Shown: in pieces, positions 47,266 to 56,584 of the stretch
Position numbering within the stretch: the stretch's first letter is position 1
Layout: each line of letters starts with the position of its first letter
NCBI GenBank assembly: GCA_023053545.1
Contig: JAKZAN010000007.1
Location: 9,362,001-9,426,000 of the forward strand
Length of the DNA stretch: 64,000 nt
Source of the DNA: Lepidurus packardi
Lineage: Eukaryota > Arthropoda > Branchiopoda > Notostraca > Triopsidae
Direction of reading: 5' to 3'
Made by a program: the position numbers and the translations under genes
The notes under the pieces: model-generated
Database searches by the model: none
Told to the model about the DNA's origin: nothing
Seen by the model: the letters and a program-made list of their open reading frames with translations, nothing else

Positions 47266-50200
47266 AAGCTTCAAGTTTGTTTAATTTTTCTCACGTACAA
47301 CTAGAGACCATGGTGAGCGTGGCCATTGCCCTCTGAGCCACCTTTTCGTCCCTACCCAGGTTGAGATTCCAAATTCTTTCAAACCCCCAAAAAGAACTCA
47401 AATAAAAATGCAAAAAATAAAAAACAAGCAGATCAAAATCTCTCCCAAAAAGGGACGCAGCACAAGTTGCTTTGTTCCTTTGCACCTCTTCTAAAATAGC
47501 CACCCAAACGACATTACACTCTGGTAAAACATAATGGAAAAAGAAATGAAAAAAGAATTCGAAGAAAATGGAAAAGAGAGAGAATAGAAAGATAGACAGG
47601 GACGTGAAGTGAAGCTTGTCAAGAGTCAGAGTTCGGGTCTCGCTGATGGTAATGGTTGTCGAGCTTCTTTTTGAACACTTCTTTTTCGAGATTTTCTGCT
47701 TTCTCATGATCGTGCCGAGCTGAGCAGCTTCTAGCTTTGCATAATAATTAGCGTGGACTTGGCAGTGAGTAGTTTGCCGAAGTTGTTTTTACTCCAGCTG
47801 GACTTTTTTTTTCGGAGAAAAAGGCAAAAAAAAAACAAACAACGAAATTCATTAAATGAAAAAAGAAGATTTTTGGATAGAGCTAGTATAGTCATTACGT
47901 ATGCAAATCATGCTCACGTGTGCCTTTTTTGGTTCACGCAAGGCCAGCTATAGTTTTATTGCGTGTCAAGAAGACTAAACCTTTCCATCTAAGCATAGAT
48001 TAATCGCCCTTATTTCAGTTTGGCGGTACCAAAGTCACTAAGGTCGAGTTTCACCATTGAAACGTAGGCAAATCGCCCTTATTCTCTTCGGATGTTACTA
48101 AAGTCGATTTCCCTAGTTATAACATGGGAAATTCGCCTTTAGTGAAGTCTGAATAACGTTTACCTTTGATTAGTTAATGTTTACGTTCGGTTAATTTTGA
48201 TTAAGTTTGAAAGCAAATCTATTGCGTCATTAAGGTCGAGTTTCACCATTGAAACGTAGGCAAACCGCCCTTATTCTCTTCGGAGTGTTACTAAGGTCTA
48301 TGTTCCGTAGTTATAGCATAGATAATTCGTCCTTAGTGGAACTTGGAAAAAAGTTTGGTGAAGTTTGAAAGCAAATGTGTTTGGAATTTGGATACAAATG
48401 TGTTTGTATTCAAGTATGTAGATTCAGTTCAGATTCAGATTCAGTTCGAAGAGAATTTGTGAGAAAAAAAAAACAGGAAGTTATTTTAGATGGATTTATT
48501 TATTTATTTTGGAATATTTATTTTGGGTTCTATGCGTCCGTGTGTATGGTATAGGATGCACAACAATAGGGAAGGGCGTTGGTTGGGGAAAACACAACAC
48601 TCTGTGTATATGGCGTTGATCCAAGGCCGAAAAAACATCGTTTTTTTTTCGATTATTTTTTTAGTTCTTTTTTTAAAATTTATTTCTAGTTTGATTTTTT
48701 TTTTTAGAATGTTTAGAGATTTTCGTTGCCAGGAGTTTATGCTAAGTAGAGGTTAGTTTTTTTCCCCATGTGGTAGAGACTATACCAGCCATAACGGTAG
48801 TAATTACAGATGTAGGAGGTGGGGTTCCAGTGATTATGATAAATGCATTAAAAATAAAGGAGAATAGTAATTTTATGCAGATTGGGTACAAATAAGAAAG
48901 GTACGCGAGCTTAAGCCGTTAGCTTACAGGGAAACGAGTTTATAATGGAACCAATCAGCAGACCTTTTGACCCTAACCATATTCCATTGTTGGCACGACA
49001 ATTCTATTTGCCAACTGATTATCGTCCGCCATTATTGTCCGCCATTTTTCTAAACAAATTCTCTATTGCCCTTTTAAAATTTAGCTATTAATTTCTAGAA
49101 CAAATTCGCTTTTTCATTGTTGGGACCAGTACATTGCAACGTGTAGCACTTTCTTTGAGAATTTCCTTAGAAAGTTTGTTTGCAAACCAAAAAAAAATCT
49201 TGTTGATATTTCAATATTTCATTTAATAATCGATATTTATTCCTGCGATATTTCGATATTTATTCCTTCGATATTTCTGTAGTGTTCGAACGTTTGAAAG
49301 CTTTTGGCTTGTTTGTTTGCTTTTTCAAGAGATTTATTTTCTGCAACGCTCGAATGCCAGCCGATTTGTTTATTAATCTAATTTTCGAAAGTACAAAAAA
49401 TAGTAAACATACACATGGAGGGTAGGAAGGATCCAAAGTTAGTGGTTTGAGACAGGAGACGGATGTTGTGTTTTTGTTGTGCATGCATAAGATGCATGAA
49501 CTCGCCAATATTTCAATCAAGTGGTTTTCTGTCGGGGATTGGCTAGGGAAGAAATGGATATGTCTGCTTTTTTTTATTTGTATTCTTTTCCTTGGTAAGC
49601 CCAAGGTATTATGATGTCATGGAGTGTGGTGAGCAAAGCATCTAAATGGTTCGGATGTGTTAATATGTTGCAGATCCCTGTCAGTGGTCTCCGGATGACG
49701 TCAATGCCTGGCTCCTGTGGACCAGCAAGCAATGTGGCCTTCCTGGTGTGCCTTTTGACTTGTTCTACATGGATGGAGCAGCTTTGGCCGCCATTACCGA
49801 GGAGCAGTTCAGACAACGCGCTTCACAAGTAAAAAAAATTAAAAAAAAAACACACACAAATCTACCAAATTCCCTTCAGAAACATACCCAGTAATCCACA
49901 ATGATTCATATTGCTCTTCAAGTTGTAGTTGTAGCTATTTGAGTATGCCCGTTCATTCTCCTGTCAAAACTGAACAATTTGTTTCAATTATTCAAGCTAG
50001 TCCGTTCTGTTGTCACCTTTTGTCATTTTTCCGAATTTGTCAAATCACTTTGGAGTTTTTACAAGTATTTTTGTGGAGAAGGGAGATGATTTGTGGAGAA
50101 GGGAGTAGAGGAATGAGAGTATTGTATTGACTGGGTTCTACCCTACTTGGCGATCGTTTCGTAACTCAATTTGTTGGATTATGGACATAGGGTGGAGAAA

Positions 50201-52453
50201 TGTTGTACGCCAAATTGGACATCTGGAAATCCGCTTGGCAACACCGTGCTGCAACTGCTGTTAACGCTGCTTCCAGCCATCAGATAGCCTCCCCACAGCA
50301 ACAGCCTCTGCCAACATTCCATATTGAGGAATCTTGCCCAGATATGTCGGATATTCTCAGCGTTTGGTTTGTGGACAACAACGGGCCGGAGGCATCCATG
50401 GATTCCTCGCCTTCCGTTTCTGCTCAACTTCATAATAACAGCAACCATCTGATGATCCCGACAAGTGTCGGCTCGGATCCCTTGTCGCCTTTCACGGACA
50501 CGTCTTCAGCGGCCGAAGATTTCGGCTCAGAAGGTAAAAAAAAAAAAAAAATTTTTTTTAAGAATGTATATTTTGATTCTTAAATTTTGCTTAAATTTAT
50601 TGATTCTTAAGTTCTTAAGCTTTAGTTCCTTATGTTAACTAATACTATTATGTTATAATTAACATAATAATTTTATGTTAATAAAAGGAGTGAATTATGT
50701 AAGCCATTCTTAACGTTATTATCTAAGTGTCATAATTTCGGTCACTTTTTAGAGAGTTCAGTTAAGTTAGTTAATAAATTAAGCGTTTGTTTGAATTGGG
50801 AGTTTGAAGTTTTTGAAATTTTGAATTTGTTTTTTGAATTTGAAGTTTGAATTTGGTCAAGTACTTACAGGCATTACTAGTTCTTTTCTAACAGTTTTTC
50901 ACGCCATTTTTAGAAAACTTAAGTTCAAATGTATATAAGTTTATATTCTTAGACACATTTTAACTATTTTATCTGTTTTTTGCAAGTGTTACGAATCCGT
51001 TATCCGCATCTCCTTTACGTTAGTTACCGTCTGCTAAGCATAGATTCGTTTTACTGTCTTTTTTCCCATTTCCGTGGCTCATTATGGCCAGCTTGGAACA
51101 GTCGTTAAAGAAAGCCACTACTATGGATAATATGCGATTTAGAAAGAAAAAGAACTAGTCATGATGGCGTCATACGAAACCTTGGACTGCGGTCTTGACG
51201 TACAAGATAGAGACTTTATGTGGAGCCCCTCGAGGCGCATCTGGTACAGGAAATTTAGTTTCCATACCAGTTCTTTCCTACACCTTCTCTCTTTTTTTAA
51301 AAAATTGAAAGAAAAGAAAATGGCGTGCCTTTTGTAACTTTGAAATTTCATGGCTACTGAACCCACCCATTGGGAATGAAGTACGCAGAAAATAAAAAGC
51401 ATTCTTCCATATGGCAAATTGGAAAGGAAAGGGAAATGCGGTAGACATTGGGAGATCTTTTGGGGTTTTTGTGTGCGTGGGCGAGATTCGCTTAAGGGCA
51501 CGAGCCACCAAAACAGCTTTTCTCAGAAATACGGTAAACAAAACAAAATTAGTAAGATCAACGGTGAACAAGCACAATGATCCATGCCGTGACACGTCCA
51601 TGACGTCACCACCATAAGCATAGATGCCCCGACCACGTAAACGGCTAATCGAAACCATTAAGGCCAAATTATAAGTGTGACAACATAGGAATTTCGCCTT
51701 TATTGCAGTTTGGTGTTACTAAGGTCTACTTTGCTTCAGCTAAGCATAGCCAAAACGTCCTTAGTGCGATTTTGTGTTACTACGGTCTAGTTTTCTTAAG
51801 CGACGCATAGGCAAATGGACCTTATTGCACGTTGGTGTTGCGAAGGTCTACTTTTTGTAAGCTGAACATAGCCAAAACGCCCTTATTGCGTTTTATTGCG
51901 TTATTGCCTTGTTTTCAACCTAGTTTTCCTAGTTTTCAACGTTTAGCTTAGGTAATTCATTTTTAGTGAAATTTGATTACATAAAAAACGCTACCGGATT
52001 TGGGAAGAATAATGTTCTCTAATCATAGACTCTTTGGAAAGAAATAAGCGTGAGAAAAAATACACAATTAAGGAGGAACTAACTAATGATGTGCAATTTT
52101 CTACTTGGGCAATAGATGAAGTCGAAGAAGACGCCGAAGCGGCAGACAATTTACCCAGAGGCGGTACCTCTGGCTCCTCCCACATTCACTTATGGCAGTT
52201 TCTGAAAGAATTGTTGTCGCAACCGACAGTTCACGGAACCGCGATCCGCTGGGTGGACCGAACCAAAGGCGTATTCAAGATCGAAGATTCGGTCCGAGTG
52301 GCCCGACTCTGGGGGCGTCGCAAGAATCGCCCGGCGATGAATTACGATAAGTTGAGTCGCTCGATTCGACAATATTATCGGAAGGGAATCATGAAGAAGA
52401 CAGAACGCTCCCAACGCTTAGTGTATCAGTTTTGCCATCCGTATTGTCTTTAA
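41683..52453 (+). CDS. SPDEF: ETS transcription factor with Pointed domain, SPDEF/Ets98B type
   Basis: Sequence-specific nuclear transcription factor. Five coding exons: 41683-41999, 42559-42908, 49674-49828, 50191-50533 and 52029-52453, giving 529 residues. The N-terminus is Ser/Pro-rich with a SUMO-like IKQE and a second IKIEP. Exons 3-4 encode a Pointed/SAM domain from about 223 (DPCQWSPDDVNAWLLWTSKQ ... ITEEQFRQRA ... KLDIWKSAW), matching SPDEF-type PNT domains in its LLWT, EEQFRQR and LDIWKSA pieces. The last exon encodes the ETS domain from about 441 (HLWQFLKELL, IRW, GVFKIEDS, RVARLWG, KNRPAMNYDKLSRSIRQYY, RLVYQF). The ETS domain sits at the extreme C-terminus, as in SPDEF and Drosophila Ets98B. 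Start: an ATG two codons before a second one (Met-Ile-Met). Introns 2 (6.8 kb) and 4 are repeat-rich. Confidence 0.93.
43135..44165. repeat. Direct tandem duplication of ~490-545 bp
   Basis: Copy 1 starts AAACCTAAAATCAAATCTAA (about 43135) and copy 2 AAACCTGAAATCAAATCTAA (about 43678). Both continue to CATGGTTTTCTTTCAAGTGC and GATAAATTGAAAAGGAGATA. They differ by small indels and substitutions. Confidence 0.9.
44840..44845 (-). terminator. Polyadenylation signal on the minus strand
   Basis: AATAAA in minus sense, about 10 bp after the terminal stop codon of the possible small gene at 44855-45110. Confidence 0.4.
44855..45110 (-). pseudogene. Possible small antisense gene or frameshifted copy within the ETS intron
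   Basis: The minus-strand ATG at 45110 opens a 56-codon frame (MSKSPHPEISHSSTRISQGK ... NVRILRIGSETRLSS) that stops. Immediately after, in another frame, a further 28 residues (SSGLHFPYFASTFVLFQVLY, then PKYFAEL) end at a stop just before AATAAA. Together they look like one short protein with a hydrophobic C-terminal segment, interrupted by a one-base frameshift or an unrecognised short intron. I do not recognise the family. It could equally be chance. Confidence 0.3.
45305..45650. repeat. ~59-bp tandem repeat, about six copies
   Basis: Units of the type CCCTTATTGCGATGTGGTGC followed by TCGTAAGGTCTAGTTTGTAA and TAGGAAAATG recur every 58-60 bp. Related units occur at 46610-46770, 48000-48330 and 51670-51965. 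Confidence 0.9.
46610..46770. repeat. Two further units of the ~60-bp CCCTTATTGCG repeat
   Basis: GGGCCCTTATTGCGACATAG and CGCCCTTATCG with the spacing seen in the main array. Confidence 0.7.
48000..48330. repeat. Further units of the ~60-bp repeat, in two blocks
   Basis: AATCGCCCTTATTTCAGTTT and GCAAATCGCCCTTATTCTCT recur with ACTAAGGTCGAGTTTCACCA. The second block (48225-48330) duplicates part of the first. Confidence 0.75.
50534..52028. other. ETS gene intron 4
   Basis: AT-rich left part without features. Positions 51140-51620 hold overlapping frames without recognisable domains. Positions 51670-51965 carry the roughly 60-bp repeat. Confidence 0.7.
51670..51965. repeat. ~60-bp repeat in ETS intron 4, about five units
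   Basis: Units such as CGCCTTTATTGCAGTTTGGT and GTTACTAAGGTCTACTTTGC followed by CAGCTAAGCATAGCC belong to the family seen in intron 2. Confidence 0.8.
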
Positions 52454-53819
52454 AAAAACAACACTTAAAACAGTGGACCAACTTTGACGCATTATTTCAA
52501 AGTTGCAAAGTTGCGTTACACTGAGACCATGTGATTTTTTTGTTGTATTTAAAACTTTTTTATTGATTTTTAAAATTTTATTTAAATATTTTGTTTGGTG
52601 GACTTTTGTCTAGATTCGGAATCCCGAATATGGAACCAAAGGTTTAGCCAACAGAATGAAACGTAATTGCCTATGGCTTAAATATTTAAACGAATTAAGT
52701 TTCTTGACACTTTGGAATCATTGAATCCTTTCATTTAATTCTCTTAATTCTCTTAATTTAATTCGTCGGTTTTTATCGATTTAATAATCATCGATTTAAT
52801 AATCGGTTTTTGGAAGGAATATTTTTTGTGTACTACGCATCTGGGAGGTAATTCTCAGTGCAGAATCATCATTTGAAAGTTGTAATGTTATTATGTGTCT
52901 CGCCAATGTTATAACGGAGGAAACGGGAAGTTTTTTTTTTATTTCAAGAAAAACTTCCTCGGCGACAACTTGTAATGACGCTCGGGGTAATCGGTAATGA
53001 TTATCTCTTGAGATCTTGCGAGTTTAGCTTTAGTTTCTTTTCATTGTTATAAAGAAGGCGATGTTTTTGTTCCCATATATCTATGATATATCTCGTCCAG
53101 TACGTTCAATGAACACCTGGTATGTCAATGCCCTCTTCCCAAAATATCAGTTGTAGTGTTCCCCAGCTGCAGTTAGTAGATGGAGGAGTTTTAGTGTAGT
53201 TCATTTGCTATTCTATGATTGTTGAACCCAACTCTATCTGAGCGTTTTTATCTTTTCGACACGAATTTCATTGGCATATCTGTTAGATTTGCAAAAGGTA
53301 TTATGCCTACTTACAAAAGGTATTATGTCTACTTAAGAAAGAGCACATTTTGGATTCAAAAAGCCTTGCCAATGTTGTAATCTTGTGCCTTATTTCTTCG
53401 GGTAAAGGGAGCATTTCTTGTTATTGGGTGCCTTATATTTGAATGTAGCTTATTCGGGATGTATACTCCGAAAATGGATCATTTTCTACATTAAATACTA
53501 TAAAATTGATTGATTATGATTTGATTTTGTATTTATAAAAAAAAGCTTTAACTTGTTTTGTTTATTTATGTAGGGTATCTGTTTATTTGTAGTTCTATAT
53601 AGTTTTTATGCGTAAGGAATATTAGGAATGTTTAAGGAAAAGGAGACATCGCAGATGGCTGTAACAGGTAACTTTTTTTGCTTAGTCAGTGTCAGAACTT
53701 TCCCGACTGTTTAACGAACTAGAGTCTGACGGTGCTCTCGATATGGATGAAACAACAGGGACGCCAGGTGATGGATTACTAAAAAAAAACAAAAAAAAAC
53801 GGCAGTTAATTTCTGTAGC
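52454..53819. other. ETS 3' flank and spacer before WASHC3
   Basis: AT-rich non-coding DNA, presumably including the ETS 3' UTR. A short open stretch at 53690-53768 (ELSRLFNELESDGALDMDET) has acceptor- and donor-like ends but no partner exons, so I do not call it a gene. Confidence 0.55.
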
Positions 53820-53825
53820 TTTATT
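53820..53825 (-). terminator. Polyadenylation signal of WASHC3
   Basis: AATAAA in minus sense 15 bp after the WASHC3 stop codon, implying a very short 3' UTR. Confidence 0.6.
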
Positions 53826-53839
53826 ATTTAGGAAGCTCG

Positions 53840-54704
53840 TTAGTGTATATACTCGAGGAGACTTGGGTCAACTCCTTCGCTCTGCATTTTGAGCTTGACA
53901 GCAGTTACTGGCACTCCGAATTGGATCATTTTATGGTAACGCATCAAACGAGGATCTTGAGGAGCCGATTCTTGAGGTTCTTTATGTTCTTTACGGACGG
54001 CAGGGCTAGGGACTGAAAGAGATATTATAGAGGGAATTTACGGTGAGGATTATGAATAATATACTTGGCGTTGGAGGGGCGATTTCGTTCGATATGGGTA
54101 GGGGTGGAGCTTGAGCTGGAGCCTGAGGCGAAAGGGGAGGAGCTTCAGTAGGCTGTCCAAGGCTGATGGTTTCTAATCCAGGGATGGAAGCAAGCTAAAA
54201 TGATATTAATCTTCTCATTCTTTTAATGTCTTTGAATATTTTGAGTCATTCTCAATTCTATGTCATTTAAATAATTTTGAATAATTAATACATATTATAC
54301 ATATTAATACTTTGAATAATTAATACATATTAATACTTTGAATAATTAATACTGTTTTTTGGGGGGTTTTAATGACACTTTAAGGTGTTGAATGATTTAA
54401 AGTGCTGAATTATCGAATAAATTAGTTTACTTTGGTTTCGAGGATGGTTAAACCCGCTTCGATGTTCTGCAGGCGTAGATTTAAAGCATGTAACTTGGCT
54501 TCGCAAGTAGCTGAAAAGGTGTTTAAGAGATGAACAGTTTCCAAGAGAAAATGATTAAAATGGCCCAGGATCCATTTGCGCTCGATAGGTTCTACCTAAC
54601 GCAAAGTAAATGTTAGAATAATCGGAAGATTTGAGTAATTTTGTTGGGCAAACCTTGGAATAATCAATCTGAGGCCCAAATAAAGGCAGACCATTTGCAT
54701 CCAT
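53840..54704 (-). CDS. WASHC3: WASH complex subunit 3 (CCDC53)
   Basis: Coiled-coil subunit of the WASH complex, which drives Arp2/3-dependent actin assembly on endosomes. Four coding exons: 54704-54654, 54595-54431, 54194-54065 and 54012-53840, giving 172 residues (human 194). The N-terminus MDANGLPLFGPQIDYSKVEP and the helix with FLLETVHLLNTFSATCEAKL and LRLQNIEAGLTILETKLASI match CCDC53. A proline-rich linker follows (APPLSPQAPAQAPPLP). The conserved C-terminal motif DPRLMRYHKMIQFGVPVTAV with SEGVDPSLLEYI is typical of the family. Phases agree at all junctions. It is divergent from the L36a gene with 375 bp between start codons. The acidic tail seen in vertebrates is absent. Confidence 0.95.
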
Positions 54705-55079
54705 GTTAATTTTGGGGCACAAAATTCTATACTACAATTTATAGGATCTAAAAAGCTTATTACTGCGCTTTAAACGTTCTTAGAGGTCACAAATACCTAG
54801 AAACAACTTTTTATTTCATTGGTATTTTGCCAGAAACAGTTTAAGCAGCGTTGCCATGATAATTTATAAAACAGCGCGATAAAGCGATATTAGTCTTTTA
54901 TATATTGCATTAATTAGAATAGTAACCAATAATTACATGTGGGTTTTATTTTGTATGCTTTTATAGATAATAGCCTTTTGTTAATAGAATAATTTGCAGG
55001 AGAAGTAACAACACTGCTTTCTAAATAAACGAACTGGCATCCTTCTGTTATTGTCTGTGTTCGCCGTTGGATCACGAAA
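54705..55079. promoter_or_regulatory. Compact divergent promoter region WASHC3/RPL36A
   Basis: Only 375 bp separate the two start codons, so the promoters overlap or adjoin. A pyrimidine stretch (CCTTCTGTT) at about 55040 would suit the polypyrimidine initiator common in ribosomal-protein genes. No TATA box is evident. Confidence 0.5.
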
Positions 55080-55815
55080 ATGGTATGTATTGCTAGAAAT
55101 TCTCAAATATCCATGTCATCCTTACATATTTCGCAAAATACATTTCAGTTTTACATTGTGTACCTGTTTGGCAACAAATGCGTGTTTCGTACGTCTAAAT
55201 ACTGTTGAGGAAACCAAAATTGTTGTTATTTATTCTCATGAGGTATTCGGCGCATATTTATTGTTGCTTCACAAAAAGTTCCTAAGCTGAACTTTAACTT
55301 GACGTTTATGTATTTAAATGCAACCTTTATTTGTATGTAGTTATGTGTTTCAATTGGCTAATTTGTTTTCATTTCCTTTGTAGGTGAACGTACCCAAGCA
55401 AAGGCGTACCTTCTGCAAGAAGTGTAAGACACACAAGGTTCATAAGGTCACTCAGTACAAGAAATCCAAGGAACGTACTGCTTCCCAGGGTCGTCGTCGT
55501 TACGATCGCAAGCAAAAGGGTTTCGGTGGCCAAACCAAGCCTATTTTCAGAAAGAAGGTAACTTTCCGACAAACTATTACACCATATCTTAACCAGTCTT
55601 AAACTTTCAGGCTAAGACCACCAAGAAGATCGTCTTGAGGATGGAATGCGCGGATTGCAAATTCCGCAAGCAAGTACCGCTTAAGCGTTGCAAGCATTTC
55701 GAATTGGGTGGTGACAAAAAGCGAAAGGTTAGTCTGAAACTATTTAAAATTCAAATCGAGACACTAAAGATTTTTTTTTCGTTCTTCTCTCCAGGGCCAA
55801 ATGATCCAGTTTTAA
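55080..55815 (+). CDS. RPL36A: 60S ribosomal protein L36a (eL42)
   Basis: Component of the large cytosolic ribosomal subunit near the E site. Four exons: 55080-55082 (only the ATG), 55384-55557, 55611-55727 and 55795-55815, giving 104 residues, about the usual length of 105-106. The protein starts [19 protein letters not shown] and contains the zinc-binding pairs CKKC and CADC...C, the basic [10 protein letters not shown] region, and ends KRKGQMIQF. The start codon alone precedes a GTATGT donor. Sequence is almost invariant across animals, so identity is secure. Confidence 0.98.
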
Positions 55816-56584
55816 ATGCCTTCATTGTAAAGCTAATGCACAATAATACATCTGTGCTGCGCCCATTTCGTGCTTTTAAGCATTATTGTCATGTCTCTTC
55901 CCCCTTTTTTTGCACAGTCGCAGCTTTCCATAATTCCTAGTTTTATTGCTTGTAGTTCTGCAGACGAGGTAGCCGTGTTCCCATAAAGGTAAGTGCTTGT
56001 TTAATACCGACGAAACAAGCGATTCTCTTTCCAACGTATAGTTTTCTCTCCTTTTTACGTTGAATTACTCTTAAACCTTTTTGACTTTACCCCAACGATC
56101 ATGCGTATTTAGCGGGTTGTGAGTAAGCTTCACTTGGCATCAAATCGACAACTTACGAATTATCGATTTCGAAAAGGCGCCGATTCGATTTATAGGGATT
56201 TTTCCCGAGAGTGCTATTTTTCTCCCCTTTCCGGTTTGCCAAAAACTCTGCAAACAATTTATTCGCATACTAGATTTTGAGTTCTTAATACCTAAAAAGC
56301 GATTTGCGTCAAATGAACGTTATCTAAAGAAATGACCCGAAGCCGGGCTCTGGACCAATGAGGAAAGGTCTGGTGCCGGTCCCGCGCCATCCTCCATTTT
56401 GAACAAAGCTGCCTTGGCTTCGCTGGCTCGCGTCTCCTTGGGCGTCCTGGGGCAGTGCTGTCGTCGTTGGAGCTGGGTGGCATAGGAAAATCCGCAGTCT
56501 CTACTCAGAGGTTTAGCCGATCACGTGCAGAGTGACTGAAATTCAGATCCCTTTTTACACACACAAGTACACTCGACACACAGA
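55816..56584. promoter_or_regulatory. L36a 3' flank and promoter region of the prothymosin-like gene
   Basis: Non-coding. An open 33-bp stretch at 55956-55988 is flanked by acceptor- and donor-like sequences, but its use is unproven. Positions 56340-56500 are GC-rich and include CCTCCATTTTG, resembling a YY1 site, as expected for a housekeeping promoter. Confidence 0.45.

Larger units (their letters stand above)
42909..49673. other. ETS gene intron 2 (6.8 kb), repeat-rich
   Basis: It contains a 0.5-kb direct duplication, a dispersed roughly 60-bp repeat, several long poly-T runs (46255-46280, 47232-47264) and one possible small minus-strand gene (44855-45110). Longer frames such as the minus frame 47291-47707 have no recognisable domain and biased composition. 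Confidence 0.7.

Noticed and set aside
47291-47707. 138-codon minus-strand frame in the ETS intron
   Set aside because: Phe/Leu-rich composition from A/T tracts, next to a long poly-T run, with no recognisable motif.
53631-53768. Possible small gene joined by a 22-nt intron (pieces with ELSRLFNELESDGALDMDET)
   Set aside because: The phases fit, but 22 nt is too short for a normal animal intron, and no continuation exon was found.
55956-55988. 33-bp open stretch with splice-like borders after RPL36A
   Set aside because: RPL36A is complete without it and the family C-terminus is already present. It may be chance or an untranslated exon.
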